Counted from the first letter of the stretch, positions 8,150 to 17,427 are shown. The stretch: 64,000 nt of DNA from an uncultured Collinsella sp. (GCA_959026725.1 CAUFMG010000008.1:29836-93835), one strand, 5' to 3'. Notes: generated from the letters alone by a model not told the origin. Made by a program: numbers and translations.

Positions 8150-8914
8150 ATGGCAGGAAGACGCGAAAAACTGCGCCGCGTCGGGATCATCCCCGAATAC
8201 CGCGGCTTTACCCCCGATGGCCTGGCCAGCGGTGATGCCATCGACATGACCGTCGACGAGCTTGAGGTGCTGCGCCTGTGCGATCTGGAGGGCCTCAATC
8301 AGGAGGCCGTCGCCCTGCACATGGGCATCGCCCGCGCCACGGTGGCGGCAATCAGCAGTCGCGCGCATCGCAAGGTGGCAAACGCGCTGGTCAACGGACG
8401 AGCGCTCGTCATCGAGGGCGGCAATATCGCGTACTCCCCCATCGCCACGACGACGGCCGCATGGCCAGCAAAGGAGGTCGGCACCATGAGGGTGGCAACG
8501 ACGTACGACAACGGCAACATCTTTATGCACTTTGGCCGCAGCGAGCAGTTCAAGATCTACGACATCCAGGATGGCAAGGTGCTCAACGAGCAGGTCGTAG
8601 GCACCGGCGGCACCGGCCACGGCGCCTTGGCGGGCCTGCTTGCCAACGGTGGCGTTGACACGCTCATTTGCGGCGGTATCGGCGGCGGCGCTATCAACGC
8701 GCTTGCCCAAGCCGGCATCACGGTCTATGCGGGCGCCCAGGGCAGCTGCGATGCCTGCGTCGAGGCCCTCATTGCCGGCACGCTCGCACAGAACGGCGAG
8801 GCCACCTGCGACTGCCATGGACATGATCACGAGCACATCCACGAGCATGGCGAGTCCTGCGGCTGCCACGGTCACCACGACCATGACGGGCACGAAGGCT
8901 GCGGATGCCACTAG
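8150..8914 (+). CDS. DUF134 HTH protein fused to NifX/NifB-type domain with His/Cys-rich tail
   Basis: A 254-aa three-part protein. Residues 1-95 match DUF134, a DNA-binding family (MTVDELEVLRLCDLEGLNQE then a helix-turn-helix, then VNGRALVIEGG). Residues 113-212 form a dinitrogenase iron-molybdenum cofactor (NifX/NifB-C) domain, with HFGRSEQFKIYD and a GGIGGGA loop. The last 35 residues are packed with His and Cys (CDCHGHDHEH, GCHGHHDHDGH) and look like a metal-binding tail. The ATG at 8150 follows GGAG. No nitrogenase genes are present, so a metal-responsive or metal-handling regulator is more likely than nitrogen fixation. This is inferred. Confidence 0.85.
   Translation: MAGRREKLRRVGIIPEYRGFTPDGLASGDAIDMTVDELEVLRLCDLEGLNQEAVALHMGIARATVAAISSRAHRKVANALVNGRALVIEGGNIAYSPIATTTAAWPAKEVGTMRVATTYDNGNIFMHFGRSEQFKIYDIQDGKVLNEQVVGTGGTGHGALAGLLANGGVDTLICGGIGGGAINALAQAGITVYAGAQGSCDACVEALIAGTLAQNGEATCDCHGHDHEHIHEHGESCGCHGHHDHDGHEGCGCH
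8471..8488 (+). promoter_or_regulatory. Internal ribosome binding site and in-frame ATG
   Basis: Inside the DUF134-NifX gene, aaggagg (8471-8477) stands eight bases ahead of an in-frame ATG (8486-8488, codon 113). This is exactly where the NifX domain begins (MRVATTYDNG). The signal is stronger than the one at the annotated start, so the NifX plus His-tail part may also be made as a separate protein. Confidence 0.5.
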
Positions 8915-8970
8915 CGGCAAGCACCTCGTCGAGAACGCGCTTCCACGCGTGCGACAACCAGCGAACAAAC

Positions 8971-9010
8971 GGCGAAGGCCGCCTGGAATACCATCCAGGC
9001 GGCCTTCGCC
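8971..9010. terminator. Bidirectional terminator hairpin between the NifX fusion gene and ffh
   Basis: A perfect 16-bp stem (ggcgaaggccgcctgg / ccaggcggccttcgcc, 8971-8986 and 8995-9010) with an 8-nt loop separates convergent genes. The T tracts are poor on both sides. Confidence 0.7.
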
Positions 9011-9030
9011 ATACACGACTCAACTAGTCG

Positions 9031-10506
9031 TTACTTCTTGTTGCGCATCTGCGCTTCCATCTGGCGCAGCAGGTCCATATCGGACTTGGGGCCGCCCGTT
9101 CCCAGGCCGCCCATGCCGCCCAGCCCCATGGCATCCAGACCGGGAATATTGGGCATGCGCATCTTTTTGCCCTTCTTACCCTTCTTGCCCTTCTTGCCGC
9201 CGGCCTGCGCCTGATTGGCCATCGTGCGCATGCGGCCCATCATCTTATTCATCTCGCCCCACTGCTTCATAAGGCTATTGACCTCAGTGGGGGTCACGCC
9301 GGCGCCCTTGGCAATGCGGGCACGGCGCTGGCCGTTGATGATGGAGGGGCGAAGGCGCTCCTCCTTGGTCATCGACATGATGATGGCCTCGTTCTTATCG
9401 AAGATACCTTCGTCCAGGTTACCACCCATCTGGTTAAGCGCACGCTGGCCACCGGGGAGCATGCCCAGAATGCCCTTCATGCCGCCCATCTTCTTGACGG
9501 CCTTCATCTGGTCGAGCATGTCGTTCATGGTAAAGCCCTCGCGCAGCATGCGCTCGGCGGCCTCGAGCTGCTCGGCGTCGGCCGCCTCCTGGGCCTTCTC
9601 GATGATACCGACAACGTCGCCCATACCCAGAATGCGCTTGGCCATACGATCGGGGTAGAACGGCTCCAGCGAATCGGGCTTCTCGCCCATGCTCACAAAC
9701 TTGATGGGCTTGCCGGTCACCTGGCGCACGGAAAGCGCGCCGCCGCCACGGGCGTCGCCGTCGAGCTTAGAGATAATCACGCCGTCAAAGTCGGTGCGCT
9801 CGGCGAAGGTCGAGACGACGTTGACGATATCCTGACCGGTCATGGCATCGACGACCATCAGCACCTGATCGGGCTTGACGGCCTTCTTGATGTCCACGGC
9901 CTCCTGCATCATCTGCTCATCGATCTGAAGACGTCCGGCGGTATCGACGATGACCACGTCGCGCAGGTGGTCGACGGCCTCCTGGATGGCGCCCTTGGCG
10001 ATATCGACCGGGTGCGCACCGTCGCCGCGGAAGACCGGTACGCCGATCTCGCCACCGAGCGTGGCCAGCTGGTCGGCAGCAGCGGGACGGTAGACGTCGC
10101 ACGCGGCGAGCAACGGCGAGCGGCCCTGCTTCTTGAGCAGGTAGGCCAGCTTTACGGCAGCCGTGGTCTTACCGGAGCCCTGCAGACCCACAAGCATGAT
10201 GACATTGGGAATGCGGTTGCTAAAGACGAGCTTGCTCTCGGTTGAGCCAAGCATCTCGGTGAGCTCGTCGAGCACAATCTTGACGACGTTTTGCGCCGGC
10301 GACAGCGACTCCATGACCTCGGCGGTCATGCAGCGCTCCTTGGTCTTGGCGACGAACTCCTTGACGACCTTGAAGTTAACGTCGGCCTCGAGAAGCGCCA
10401 TGCGGATGTCGCGCATGGCCGAGGTGATATCGGCCTCGGTCAGCTTACCCTTGCCGCGCAGGCGGTCAAATGTGTCGTTGAGGCGATCGCTCAGAGAATC
10501 AAACAC
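9031..10506 (-). CDS. ffh: Signal recognition particle protein Ffh
   Basis: SRP GTPase that binds signal peptides and 4.5S RNA and hands ribosomes to FtsY. The 491-aa protein has the N domain, then the G domain with Walker A VGLQGSGKTTAAVK and the DTAGRLQ switch, then a Met-rich M domain (TMNDMLDQMKAVKKMGGMKG, MNKMMGRM). It ends in a Lys/Gly/Met-rich tail with repeated KKGKKG. It is the last gene of the long asp23-to-ffh operon, ten bases after ftsY, which encodes its receptor. No 4.5S RNA gene was recognised nearby. Confidence 0.97.
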   Translation of the reverse strand: MFDSLSDRLNDTFDRLRGKGKLTEADITSAMRDIRMALLEADVNFKVVKEFVAKTKERCMTAEVMESLSPAQNVVKIVLDELTEMLGSTESKLVFSNRIPNVIMLVGLQGSGKTTAAVKLAYLLKKQGRSPLLAACDVYRPAAADQLATLGGEIGVPVFRGDGAHPVDIAKGAIQEAVDHLRDVVIVDTAGRLQIDEQMMQEAVDIKKAVKPDQVLMVVDAMTGQDIVNVVSTFAERTDFDGVIISKLDGDARGGGALSVRQVTGKPIKFVSMGEKPDSLEPFYPDRMAKRILGMGDVVGIIEKAQEAADAEQLEAAERMLREGFTMNDMLDQMKAVKKMGGMKGILGMLPGGQRALNQMGGNLDEGIFDKNEAIIMSMTKEERLRPSIINGQRRARIAKGAGVTPTEVNSLMKQWGEMNKMMGRMRTMANQAQAGGKKGKKGKKGKKMRMPNIPGLDAMGLGGMGGLGTGGPKSDMDLLRQMEAQMRNKK

Positions 10507-10516
10507 TAGTCACTCC

Positions 10517-11434
10517 TTAGTTGGACTCGCCCACCAGGGCGCGGCAGAAATCATTGGCATTGAACTCCTGCAGGTCATCGACCTGCTCGCCCACGCCGAT
10601 GCGCAGGATCGGGAGCTTGAGCTTCTCGGCCACGGCCATGGCGATGCCGCCCTTAGCCGTGCCGTCGAGCTTAGTCATGATAATACCGTCCAGGCCCAGC
10701 GCCTCGTTAAACTCGAGCGCCTGGTTCAGACCGTTTTGACCCGTCGCGGCGTCGATCACAAGCACGACCGAAACCGGCATGGGGCCGGCGGCCATATTGG
10801 CGGCGCGCTTACGGGTCACATTGACCACCTTGGCAAGCTCGCGCATGAGCTCAGGGCTCGTGTGCAGACGGCCGGCGGTATCGATAAGCACCAGGTCGCT
10901 GCCGCGCTTGTCGGCCTCGTCGAGCACGTCATAGCACACGCTCGCCGGATCGGAGCCGCGGTCACGCTTGATAACCGGTACGCCGGCACGCTGCCCCCAC
11001 ACATCGAGCTGCTCGATGGCGGCGGCGCGGAAGGTGTCGGCCGAACCGATCACCACGTTCTTGCCGCGGGCAGCCATGGCGCTCGCGATCTTACCGACCG
11101 TCGTGGTCTTGCCGGCACCGTTAATGCCCACAAACAGCACGCAACTCGGCGTATCGGAGAACGGATCGCGCTCGATGGGCACAAAGTGCTGCTCAAGCTG
11201 CTCGGCCAGGGCGCGACGGAGTTGCGGGGCGGTCTTGAGGTTCTTCTTGGCCGCGGCATCGCGCAGGTCATCGGAGACCTGAATGGCGACCTCGGCACCC
11301 ATGTCACCCATGACGAGGGTGTCCTCCAGGTCCTCCCAAAAATCCTCGTCGACCTCGCCGCCAAAATAGAAGACCTCGTTGAGGGCCTCGCGACTGCGCT
11401 CAAGTCCGCGCGAGAGAGCGTCAAAGAATCCCAT
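10517..11434 (-). CDS. ftsY: Signal recognition particle receptor FtsY
   Basis: Membrane-associated SRP receptor GTPase of 305 aa. It has a short acidic N domain, Walker A GINGAGKTTTVGKIA, DTAGRLHTSPELM, and the KLDGTAKGG specificity loop. It lacks the long acidic A domain of enterobacterial FtsY, as in many Gram-positives. The ATG shares one base with the smc stop codon (TAATG), so translation is probably coupled. Placed between smc and ffh, an arrangement conserved in many bacteria. Confidence 0.97.
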   Translation of the reverse strand: MGFFDALSRGLERSREALNEVFYFGGEVDEDFWEDLEDTLVMGDMGAEVAIQVSDDLRDAAAKKNLKTAPQLRRALAEQLEQHFVPIERDPFSDTPSCVLFVGINGAGKTTTVGKIASAMAARGKNVVIGSADTFRAAAIEQLDVWGQRAGVPVIKRDRGSDPASVCYDVLDEADKRGSDLVLIDTAGRLHTSPELMRELAKVVNVTRKRAANMAAGPMPVSVVLVIDAATGQNGLNQALEFNEALGLDGIIMTKLDGTAKGGIAMAVAEKLKLPILRIGVGEQVDDLQEFNANDFCRALVGESN

Positions 11435-14400
11435 TATGCATTCACGACCTTTCCGGTTTCGCGATCGAGTTTTTGCGAGACGACGCGGCTAACGCCGTCG
11501 GCTTGCATCGAGACGCCATAGAGAACGTCAGCGTCCTCCATAGTACGGCGCTGATGCGAAATGACCAAGAGCTGCGTATCGGAACGCAACACATCGAGTG
11601 CGCCAATAAGCTTGGACAGGTTGGCGTCATCGAGCGCCGCCTCGACCTCGTCCAGCACGTAGAACGGCACCGTGCGCGTGCGATACACAGCAAAGAGCAG
11701 GGCGAGCGCCGTCAGACTCTTCTCGCCGCCCGACATGAGCATCATCTTGGTGATGCGCTTGCCGCGCGGCTGCGCCACGACCTCGATACCCGTCTCGGCA
11801 GGATGCTCGGGATCGGTCATCTCCAGATGAGCCTGGCCGCCCGGGAAGAGCATAGCGAAGATCTCGCGGAAGTTCGCGTCGACCTTCTCAAACGTCACCA
11901 GGAAGGCTTTGCGCATCTTGCGATCAATGGCCACCGTGATCTTGGTGAGCGCCTTGCGCGCGCTCTCCAGATCGGCCAACTGCTCCTCGATGTAATCGGC
12001 GCGACGCTTGAGCTGCTCGTATTCCTCCATGGCAACCTGGTTCACGGGGCCCAGATTGTTAATCTGACGCACGAGCTGGTTGAGCTCGCGCTCGGCGGCG
12101 TCGCGATCGGCGGGAGCAGGAAGCATGAGCGCTTCCTCGAGCACCGTGGTGCCGTCGGCGGTAATGGCCTTGATGGCCGCCTCTACCTGCACCTCGAGCT
12201 TGCCACGCGCGACCTTGAACTCGTTTTGCGTGGCGGAGGCGGTATCGACCCGCTCCTTAGCGCGGGCAACCTCTGCCTTGGCATCCTCGATGGTCTTCTT
12301 GAGCGAAGCGGAGTCCGCCTCCTCCAGAGAGGCCTGGTCACGCAGGCGCGCTGCCCAATCCGACGCGCGTTCCAACAGGGCAGAATAGCGTTCGTGCATG
12401 GGATCGACGCGCAGGCGCAGCAGCTCGAGCGAGCGCGAGGCCTGGCGTGTTCCGCGGATACGACGGTCGATGCCCTCAAGACGATGCTCCAGGTCGGGCA
12501 CACGGCCCTTCAGCGAACGCAGGCGTTCGCTCGTCTGGGCTAGGCGAACCTTGGCGTCGGCGAGCTTGCCGGCAGCCTCGGAATCGTCACGGCGAACGCG
12601 GTCGAGTTCGTCGTTAGCCTCGGCAATCTGCAAGCCCAGATCGCTTGCCTGCGCACGGGCCTCGTCACGCGAACGGGTGAGCTCGTCCACGCGCGGGCGC
12701 GCAGAGCGAACGGCCTCGGAGGCCTGCTCGCGGCGCTTGGAGATGCGCACGCGCTCGACCTCGGCATTGTTGGCGCTTTGCTCCAAGCGGCCGATCTCGG
12801 AGAGCAGCGAGCGGCGCTCGCCCTCAAGGCGAGCAATCTCACCGGCGGCATCGCCCTCGGCGGCACGCGCTTCCTCAACGGCCGCATTGGCCTCGACGAC
12901 CTGATCCGACACATGCTCAAACACGGCAGCCAGATCGGGCTCAAGCCCCTCCAGCTCGCGGATACGGCGCTTGCGCTCCAAGGCACCCGACGCCTCGCCG
13001 ACATCGAGGCCCACGCGCACCAGGCCGCCGCAGGCGACGCGGGCGCCATCGGGAATCACGTAGGTCACACCGTCAACGACCGGCGCCGACAGCGCGGCAG
13101 CAAGATCGTCCACTACGTAATATCCGCCGAGCAACGCCTCGACGACGGGACCGTAGCCTGCGCGCACGGACAGACGATCAACCAGACGGGTACCGGCAGC
13201 GCCCTCAGCGGCGGTAGAGCCGCTCACGCCGCGCGCCACCAGCAGCGCCTCGCCCGAAGCCTTCTTCTGGTCCAGAGCGGCACGACCGGCACGCTCAAGC
13301 GCGGACGTATCGTCGAACAGCAGCGCATCGATATCGCCGGCGAGCAATTGCTCAACCAAGCCCTCAAGCTCGCGCGGGGCTTCGAGCACGTCGCTCAGAC
13401 GACCCGAGACATCATCGCCCAGCGCACCCACCAGACGGCTCACCAGCGGCGAGCTGTCAGCCATGCGGGCATCGAGTTTCTTTTGGCTGGCAAGCTCCGA
13501 GCGCACCTCGGATAACTTGTTGCGCGCCTCACTCTCGCGGGCACGCAGGTCCTTCAGGGCCGCGCGTGCCGCCTCGGCGGCCTCACGCGCATCGACCTGA
13601 GCCTGGCGCGCTTCCTCAAGAGCGCCCTCAAGCTCCTCGGCGCGGTCGCGACGGCTCTCGAGCGAGGCCGTGACCTCCTCGAGCTGCTCGTCAATCTGCT
13701 CCAGGCGCGAGGCATACATGTTGTCCTCGACCTCGGCATTGGAAAGCGAATCCTTCACCTTGGCGAGCTCGAGCGCGGCGTTATCGGCTACGCGCTGCAC
13801 ATCGCGTTGTTCACGCGTGAGCTTCGAAATCTGATTGTCGAGCGCCACGCGCCGCTCGTGGAGCTCGGCGGCGGCAGGACCAGCGGCGTCAACGTCCTCC
13901 TGGGCCTGCATATGCGCACCGGTCACTTCCTCAAGCTGCGCACGCGCGTCCTCGAGCTCCTCGACCACGCGACGACGCTGATGCTCGGAGCTCGAAATCT
14001 GACCGCGCATGTCAGACAGGCGCGACACCATGTTGTGGCCCTTTTCTTCGAGCAGGCGCATGTCGGAGTTAATGCGGCCGACCACATCTTGCATATGGCG
14101 GCGTTGCTCGCCCAGGTCGCCCACAAACAGGCCCTTTTCCTCGAGCATGACCTGGAGCTTCTCGAGCTCGCGCTCCTTTTCGCCCAAGCGGTACTGCGCA
14201 AGCTCAAGCTCGGCCGCGCCCTCCTTGGAGCGGCTCTCCAGGTCGTTCCACTGCGACTGCAGCGAACGCAGCTCATCGACGGCCAGCATCTGCGTAAGCT
14301 CGTTCGCGCGCGAGGACAACTCTTTGTACTTACGCGCACGATCGACCTGACGCTCCAGCGGTCGCAGCTGACGGGCGATTTCCTTATTGATGTCGCGGGC

Positions 14401-14970
14401 ACGCGTCAGGTGCTCGTCCATCGACTTAATCTTTTTGAGCGCACGCTCCTTGCGGCGCTTGTGCTTGGAGATGCCGGCGGCCTCCTCGATGAGGGCGCGG
14501 CGCTCCTCGGGGCGGCTCTGCAAAATGGCGTCGAGCTTGCCCTGGCTGATGATGGAATGCGTATCCTTGCCCAGGCCCGAATCGTGCAGGATGTCCTGAA
14601 TGTCCATCAGGCGGCACGGACTCGAGTTGATGAGGTACTCGCTTTCGCCCGAGCGATACATGCGACGGGTGATGGCGACCTCGTCAAAATCGACGGGCAG
14701 CATATGGTCCGAGTTATCGAGCACCAGCGTGACCTCGGCGACACCCACCGGCTTGCGCGCTGACGAGCCCGAGAAGATGACGTCCTCCATGGCCTGGCCG
14801 CGCAGCTGCTTGGCGCTCTGCTCGCCCAGGACCCACAGAATCGAGTCAGAGATGTTCGATTTTCCCGAGCCGTTGGGACCGACGATGACGGTCAGGCCCG
14901 GCTCAAACGTCATATGGGAGCGGTCGGCAAACGACTTGAACCCTTTGAGCGTGAGGGACTTGAGATACAC
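11434..14970 (-). CDS. smc: Chromosome segregation ATPase SMC
   Basis: Structural maintenance of chromosomes protein of 1178 aa, the usual length. The N-terminal ATPase half has Walker A VGPNGSGKSN. Two long coiled coils rich in Glu, Arg, Ala and Leu flank a hinge near the middle, around residues 515-660. The C-terminal half has the ABC signature MLMSGGEKSLTALAL and Walker B VPFYVLDEVEAALDD. It starts at GTG (14970) with GAGGA upstream, eleven bases after the end of rnc. It condenses and separates chromosomes with ScpA/ScpB, which are not in this window. Confidence 0.97.
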   Translation of the reverse strand: MYLKSLTLKGFKSFADRSHMTFEPGLTVIVGPNGSGKSNISDSILWVLGEQSAKQLRGQAMEDVIFSGSSARKPVGVAEVTLVLDNSDHMLPVDFDEVAITRRMYRSGESEYLINSSPCRLMDIQDILHDSGLGKDTHSIISQGKLDAILQSRPEERRALIEEAAGISKHKRRKERALKKIKSMDEHLTRARDINKEIARQLRPLERQVDRARKYKELSSRANELTQMLAVDELRSLQSQWNDLESRSKEGAAELELAQYRLGEKERELEKLQVMLEEKGLFVGDLGEQRRHMQDVVGRINSDMRLLEEKGHNMVSRLSDMRGQISSSEHQRRRVVEELEDARAQLEEVTGAHMQAQEDVDAAGPAAAELHERRVALDNQISKLTREQRDVQRVADNAALELAKVKDSLSNAEVEDNMYASRLEQIDEQLEEVTASLESRRDRAEELEGALEEARQAQVDAREAAEAARAALKDLRARESEARNKLSEVRSELASQKKLDARMADSSPLVSRLVGALGDDVSGRLSDVLEAPRELEGLVEQLLAGDIDALLFDDTSALERAGRAALDQKKASGEALLVARGVSGSTAAEGAAGTRLVDRLSVRAGYGPVVEALLGGYYVVDDLAAALSAPVVDGVTYVIPDGARVACGGLVRVGLDVGEASGALERKRRIRELEGLEPDLAAVFEHVSDQVVEANAAVEEARAAEGDAAGEIARLEGERRSLLSEIGRLEQSANNAEVERVRISKRREQASEAVRSARPRVDELTRSRDEARAQASDLGLQIAEANDELDRVRRDDSEAAGKLADAKVRLAQTSERLRSLKGRVPDLEHRLEGIDRRIRGTRQASRSLELLRLRVDPMHERYSALLERASDWAARLRDQASLEEADSASLKKTIEDAKAEVARAKERVDTASATQNEFKVARGKLEVQVEAAIKAITADGTTVLEEALMLPAPADRDAAERELNQLVRQINNLGPVNQVAMEEYEQLKRRADYIEEQLADLESARKALTKITVAIDRKMRKAFLVTFEKVDANFREIFAMLFPGGQAHLEMTDPEHPAETGIEVVAQPRGKRITKMMLMSGGEKSLTALALLFAVYRTRTVPFYVLDEVEAALDDANLSKLIGALDVLRSDTQLLVISHQRRTMEDADVLYGVSMQADGVSRVVSQKLDRETGKVVNA

Positions 14971-14980
14971 GGTTCCTCGC

Positions 14981-15706
14981 TTACACGTGCTTCTTGTTCA
15001 GAATCACGCCGTTGGTGGTGTAACCCATGCGGTCGAGCGCTTCGAGCGCGGCGGCTCCCTCGGCTTCCTTCTTTGAGGAGCCGGAGCCGCGACCCTGGCG
15101 AATACCATCGATCAAAACCACGGCGGTAAAGGTGGGCGCATGCGCCGGGCCCTCGGAGCCAACGAGCTTATACGCCGGGGGTTCGTGACCGTCGGCTTGC
15201 ACGCACTCCTGCAAAAACGACTTGGGGTTTGCAGGATGCTCGGCACGCTCGGAAGCCAAATGCGGCTTAAGCGTACGATGGATAAACTCCGCTGCGGCAT
15301 CCCAGCCGGCATCCAGGTACAGTGCGCCCACGAGCGACTCGTAGACGTTCTCGAGGGCCGAATGCAGGCCGCGCGCACCGGTACCGGTCTCGGAGGCACC
15401 AAAGATGATGATGTCGTCGATGCCCAGCTCGTGAGAAACCTCGGACAGCGTAGCGCCCGAGACAAGCGACACCTTCAGGCGTGTGAGCTTGCCCTCGTCA
15501 AACTCCGGATAGGACTCAAACAGGGAGCGTGCGACCACAGCGCCCAAAATGGAATCGCCCAAGAACTCAAGGCGCTCATAGCTGGCAGAAACCGGCTGGC
15601 CCTCGACTGCCGAGGGATGCGTAAGCGCCGCGCGCAGCAGCACCTTATTGTTGAACTCGTGGCCCAAGATTTCCTGGGCGCGCGTAAGTCGGTCGGATAA
15701 AGCCAA
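14981..15706 (-). CDS. rnc: Ribonuclease III
   Basis: Double-strand RNA endonuclease for rRNA and mRNA processing, 241 aa. The catalytic signature ERLEFLGDSILG and the second catalytic stretch ENVYESLVGALYLDAGW are intact. A C-terminal double-stranded-RNA-binding domain follows (PKSFLQECVQ to KKEAEGAAALEAL). The start is TTG at 15706, supported by AAGGAGG eight bases upstream. That site lies inside the end of acpP, whose stop codon falls between it and the TTG, so the two genes are coupled. Confidence 0.95.
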   Translation of the reverse strand: MALSDRLTRAQEILGHEFNNKVLLRAALTHPSAVEGQPVSASYERLEFLGDSILGAVVARSLFESYPEFDEGKLTRLKVSLVSGATLSEVSHELGIDDIIIFGASETGTGARGLHSALENVYESLVGALYLDAGWDAAAEFIHRTLKPHLASERAEHPANPKSFLQECVQADGHEPPAYKLVGSEGPAHAPTFTAVVLIDGIRQGRGSGSSKKEAEGAAALEALDRMGYTTNGVILNKKHV

Positions 15707-15709
15707 GAC

Positions 15710-15952
15710 TTAGGCCTCCTTGGCAGCTTCGATAGCGTCGACGGCGTCGGCGACAGAGTTGAGCGAGAGAAGGGTCTCGTCATCAATCTCGAGGTTGAAC
15801 TCGTCCTCGATAGCCGTAACCAGCTGCAGGCGCTCGAGCGAGTTGGCATCGAGGTCGTCAAAGGTGGTCTCATCGCTAATTTCGGCAACATCGACGCCCA
15901 GAACGTCAGCAGCGACCTCGGCGATCTTGTCGAAGATTTCGGAGCGGTCCAT
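15710..15952 (-). CDS. acpP: Acyl carrier protein
   Basis: Carrier of growing acyl chains on a phosphopantetheine arm, 80 aa and strongly acidic. The attachment serine is in DLDANSLERL, followed by the expected EDEFNLEIDDE helix. The ATG at 15952 has AGAGGAAG upstream; an open frame reaching further upstream lacks any signal. It lies between plsX, which makes acyl-phosphate from acyl-ACP, and rnc, an arrangement seen in many bacteria. Confidence 0.95.
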   Translation of the reverse strand: MDRSEIFDKIAEVAADVLGVDVAEISDETTFDDLDANSLERLQLVTAIEDEFNLEIDDETLLSLNSVADAVDAIEAAKEA

Positions 15953-15989
15953 AGCGCTTCCTCTCATAGTGCATGAATACCAAAAGAAT

Positions 15990-16009
15990 GGTACCGCCCG
16001 GGCGGTACC
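15990..16009. promoter_or_regulatory. Perfect 20-bp palindrome between plsX and acpP
   Basis: ggtaccgcccgggcggtacc is perfectly self-complementary and lies 37 bp before the acpP start and 67 bp after the plsX stop. On the minus strand it is followed by attcttttgg. This could be a weak terminator that trims plsX transcription or an operator controlling acpP. The sequence does not match the known FapR site. Confidence 0.5.
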
Positions 16010-16076
16010 AAGACACGGTTCTGATTCTACCCCACGACGTGCGCCGCGAAGCACATAACAGCACTCTAACTCGCTC

Positions 16077-17096
16077 TTATAAAACGATACCGTCCATAGA
16101 GTTGGCGACATTCTCGACCAGCCCGGCGCGCACGGCTTCGGCCGCCGCAAGCGTACCGTTTTTAACAGCCTCGACCGAGGTGGCACCATGGCCGATCAGG
16201 ACCACGCCGCGCAGGCCCAAAAGAATCGCGCCGCCCTTGGCGTCGCCCGAAAGCTTGGCTTTAATCTCGCGCATCTGCTTTTTAATGAGCAGCGCGGCGA
16301 TCTTGGTGCCGAGCGAGGCCATAAAGGCACCCTTGAGTTCCTGCAGCAAAAACTTGGCAGCGCCCTCGGTGGCCTTGAGCGCGATGTTGCCCGACATGCC
16401 GTCGGCGACCACGACGTCAAAATTGCCCGACGTAAGATCGGTGCCCTCGCAGTTACCAACAAAGCCGGGAACGGCGGCTTTCATGGCCGGGAAGCAGGCC
16501 TTGGTAAAGTTGGAGCCCTTCTCGTCCTCGGTGCCGTTGGCAAGCAGGCCCACGCGGGGATGCTCGATGCCCAGGACGACGCGGGCATAGGCGCTACCCA
16601 TCTGAGCAAAACGCACCATGTCATCGACCTCCACATCGGGGTTGGCACCCATGTCGCACAGCACCGTCAGACCGCCGGCGCGATTGGGCAACGCATTGGT
16701 GAGGCACGGACGCACCGGCTGCTTCTTGCCTTCGGCCTGATACCTAAACGGCGTCACGTAGGCGGTGGCAGCGGCGGTCATGGCACCGGTCGAGCCGGCG
16801 GAGAAGAACGCATCCGCGTTGCCCTTCTTAATGGCGCGACACGACAGCACGATCGACGACTTACGCTTGGTCATCACGGCGCGAATGGGATCGTCATCCA
16901 TGGCGATAACGTCGGGTGCCTCCAGGGCCTCGACGCGCGCATGGGAGGCGGCAAAGGGATTGACGATTTCGGCGGGGCCAGCTGCCAAGACCTCGATATC
17001 GGGATCGGCGGCAAGCGCAGCCTCGATACCATCGAGAACGACCTGAGGTTTCTCGTCTCCGCCCACAACGTCTACACAAACGCGAACGTTACTCAT
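16077..17096 (-). CDS. plsX: Phosphate acyltransferase PlsX
   Basis: Converts acyl-ACP to acyl-phosphate, the first step of the PlsX/PlsY route to phosphatidic acid. The protein of about 339 aa opens with the family pattern (VRVCVDVVGGDEKPQVVLDGIEAAL), with VVGGD where AMGGD is usual. It includes ENCEGTDL-type and VVVADGMSGNIALK motifs. The ATG at 17096 is seven bases after AAGGAG; an ATG two codons earlier is too close. It lies downstream of rpmF, as in many bacteria, with acpP next. Confidence 0.93.
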   Translation of the reverse strand: MSNVRVCVDVVGGDEKPQVVLDGIEAALAADPDIEVLAAGPAEIVNPFAASHARVEALEAPDVIAMDDDPIRAVMTKRKSSIVLSCRAIKKGNADAFFSAGSTGAMTAAATAYVTPFRYQAEGKKQPVRPCLTNALPNRAGGLTVLCDMGANPDVEVDDMVRFAQMGSAYARVVLGIEHPRVGLLANGTEDEKGSNFTKACFPAMKAAVPGFVGNCEGTDLTSGNFDVVVADGMSGNIALKATEGAAKFLLQELKGAFMASLGTKIAALLIKKQMREIKAKLSGDAKGGAILLGLRGVVLIGHGATSVEAVKNGTLAAAEAVRAGLVENVANSMDGIVL

Positions 17097-17183
17097 ATAC
17101 ATGCTCCTTATACAAAAATGGCCGACTCATTGAGCCGGCCATTGTGGTTCCATTTGGAACGGCATCGCATCCAGAGTATACCG

Positions 17184-17363
17184 TTACTCGGTAACGATAA
17201 CCTCGCGGTCCTTGTAGAAACCGCAGCTGGGGCACACGTGGTGCGGAAGCTTGACAGCGCCGCAACGGGGGCACGTGGACTGAGCCGCAGCCGAGATCTT
17301 CATGTTGGCGGAACGACGGGTGTGAGTGCGGATACGACCCTGCTTTTGTTTAGGTACGGGCAT
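17184..17363 (-). CDS. rpmF: 50S ribosomal protein L32
   Basis: A 59-aa basic ribosomal protein. The N-terminus MPVPKQKQGRIRTHTRRS is the L32 signature, and two CxxC pairs (CPRC near 31-34, CPSC near 44-47) form the zinc ribbon. The start has AAGGAAGG upstream. It sits between yceD and plsX, its usual neighbours. Confidence 0.95.
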   Translation of the reverse strand: MPVPKQKQGRIRTHTRRSANMKISAAAQSTCPRCGAVKLPHHVCPSCGFYKDREVIVTE

Positions 17364-17427
17364 AGTGACCTTCCTTATGAACTATCCAGTGTGGCGATTA
17401 CGCGCAAGTAGCGATACTACCACAGTT

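Noticed and set aside
7984..8298. N-terminal extension of thyA (about 105 extra residues)
   Set aside because: The extension covers the divergent control region and part of the DUF134 gene. A strong ribosome site stands before the internal ATG at 7983.
8117..9016. 299-aa minus-strand frame opposite the DUF134-NifX gene
   Set aside because: It is an antisense shadow of a recognised gene with no ribosome site or domain, and it runs through a terminator hairpin.
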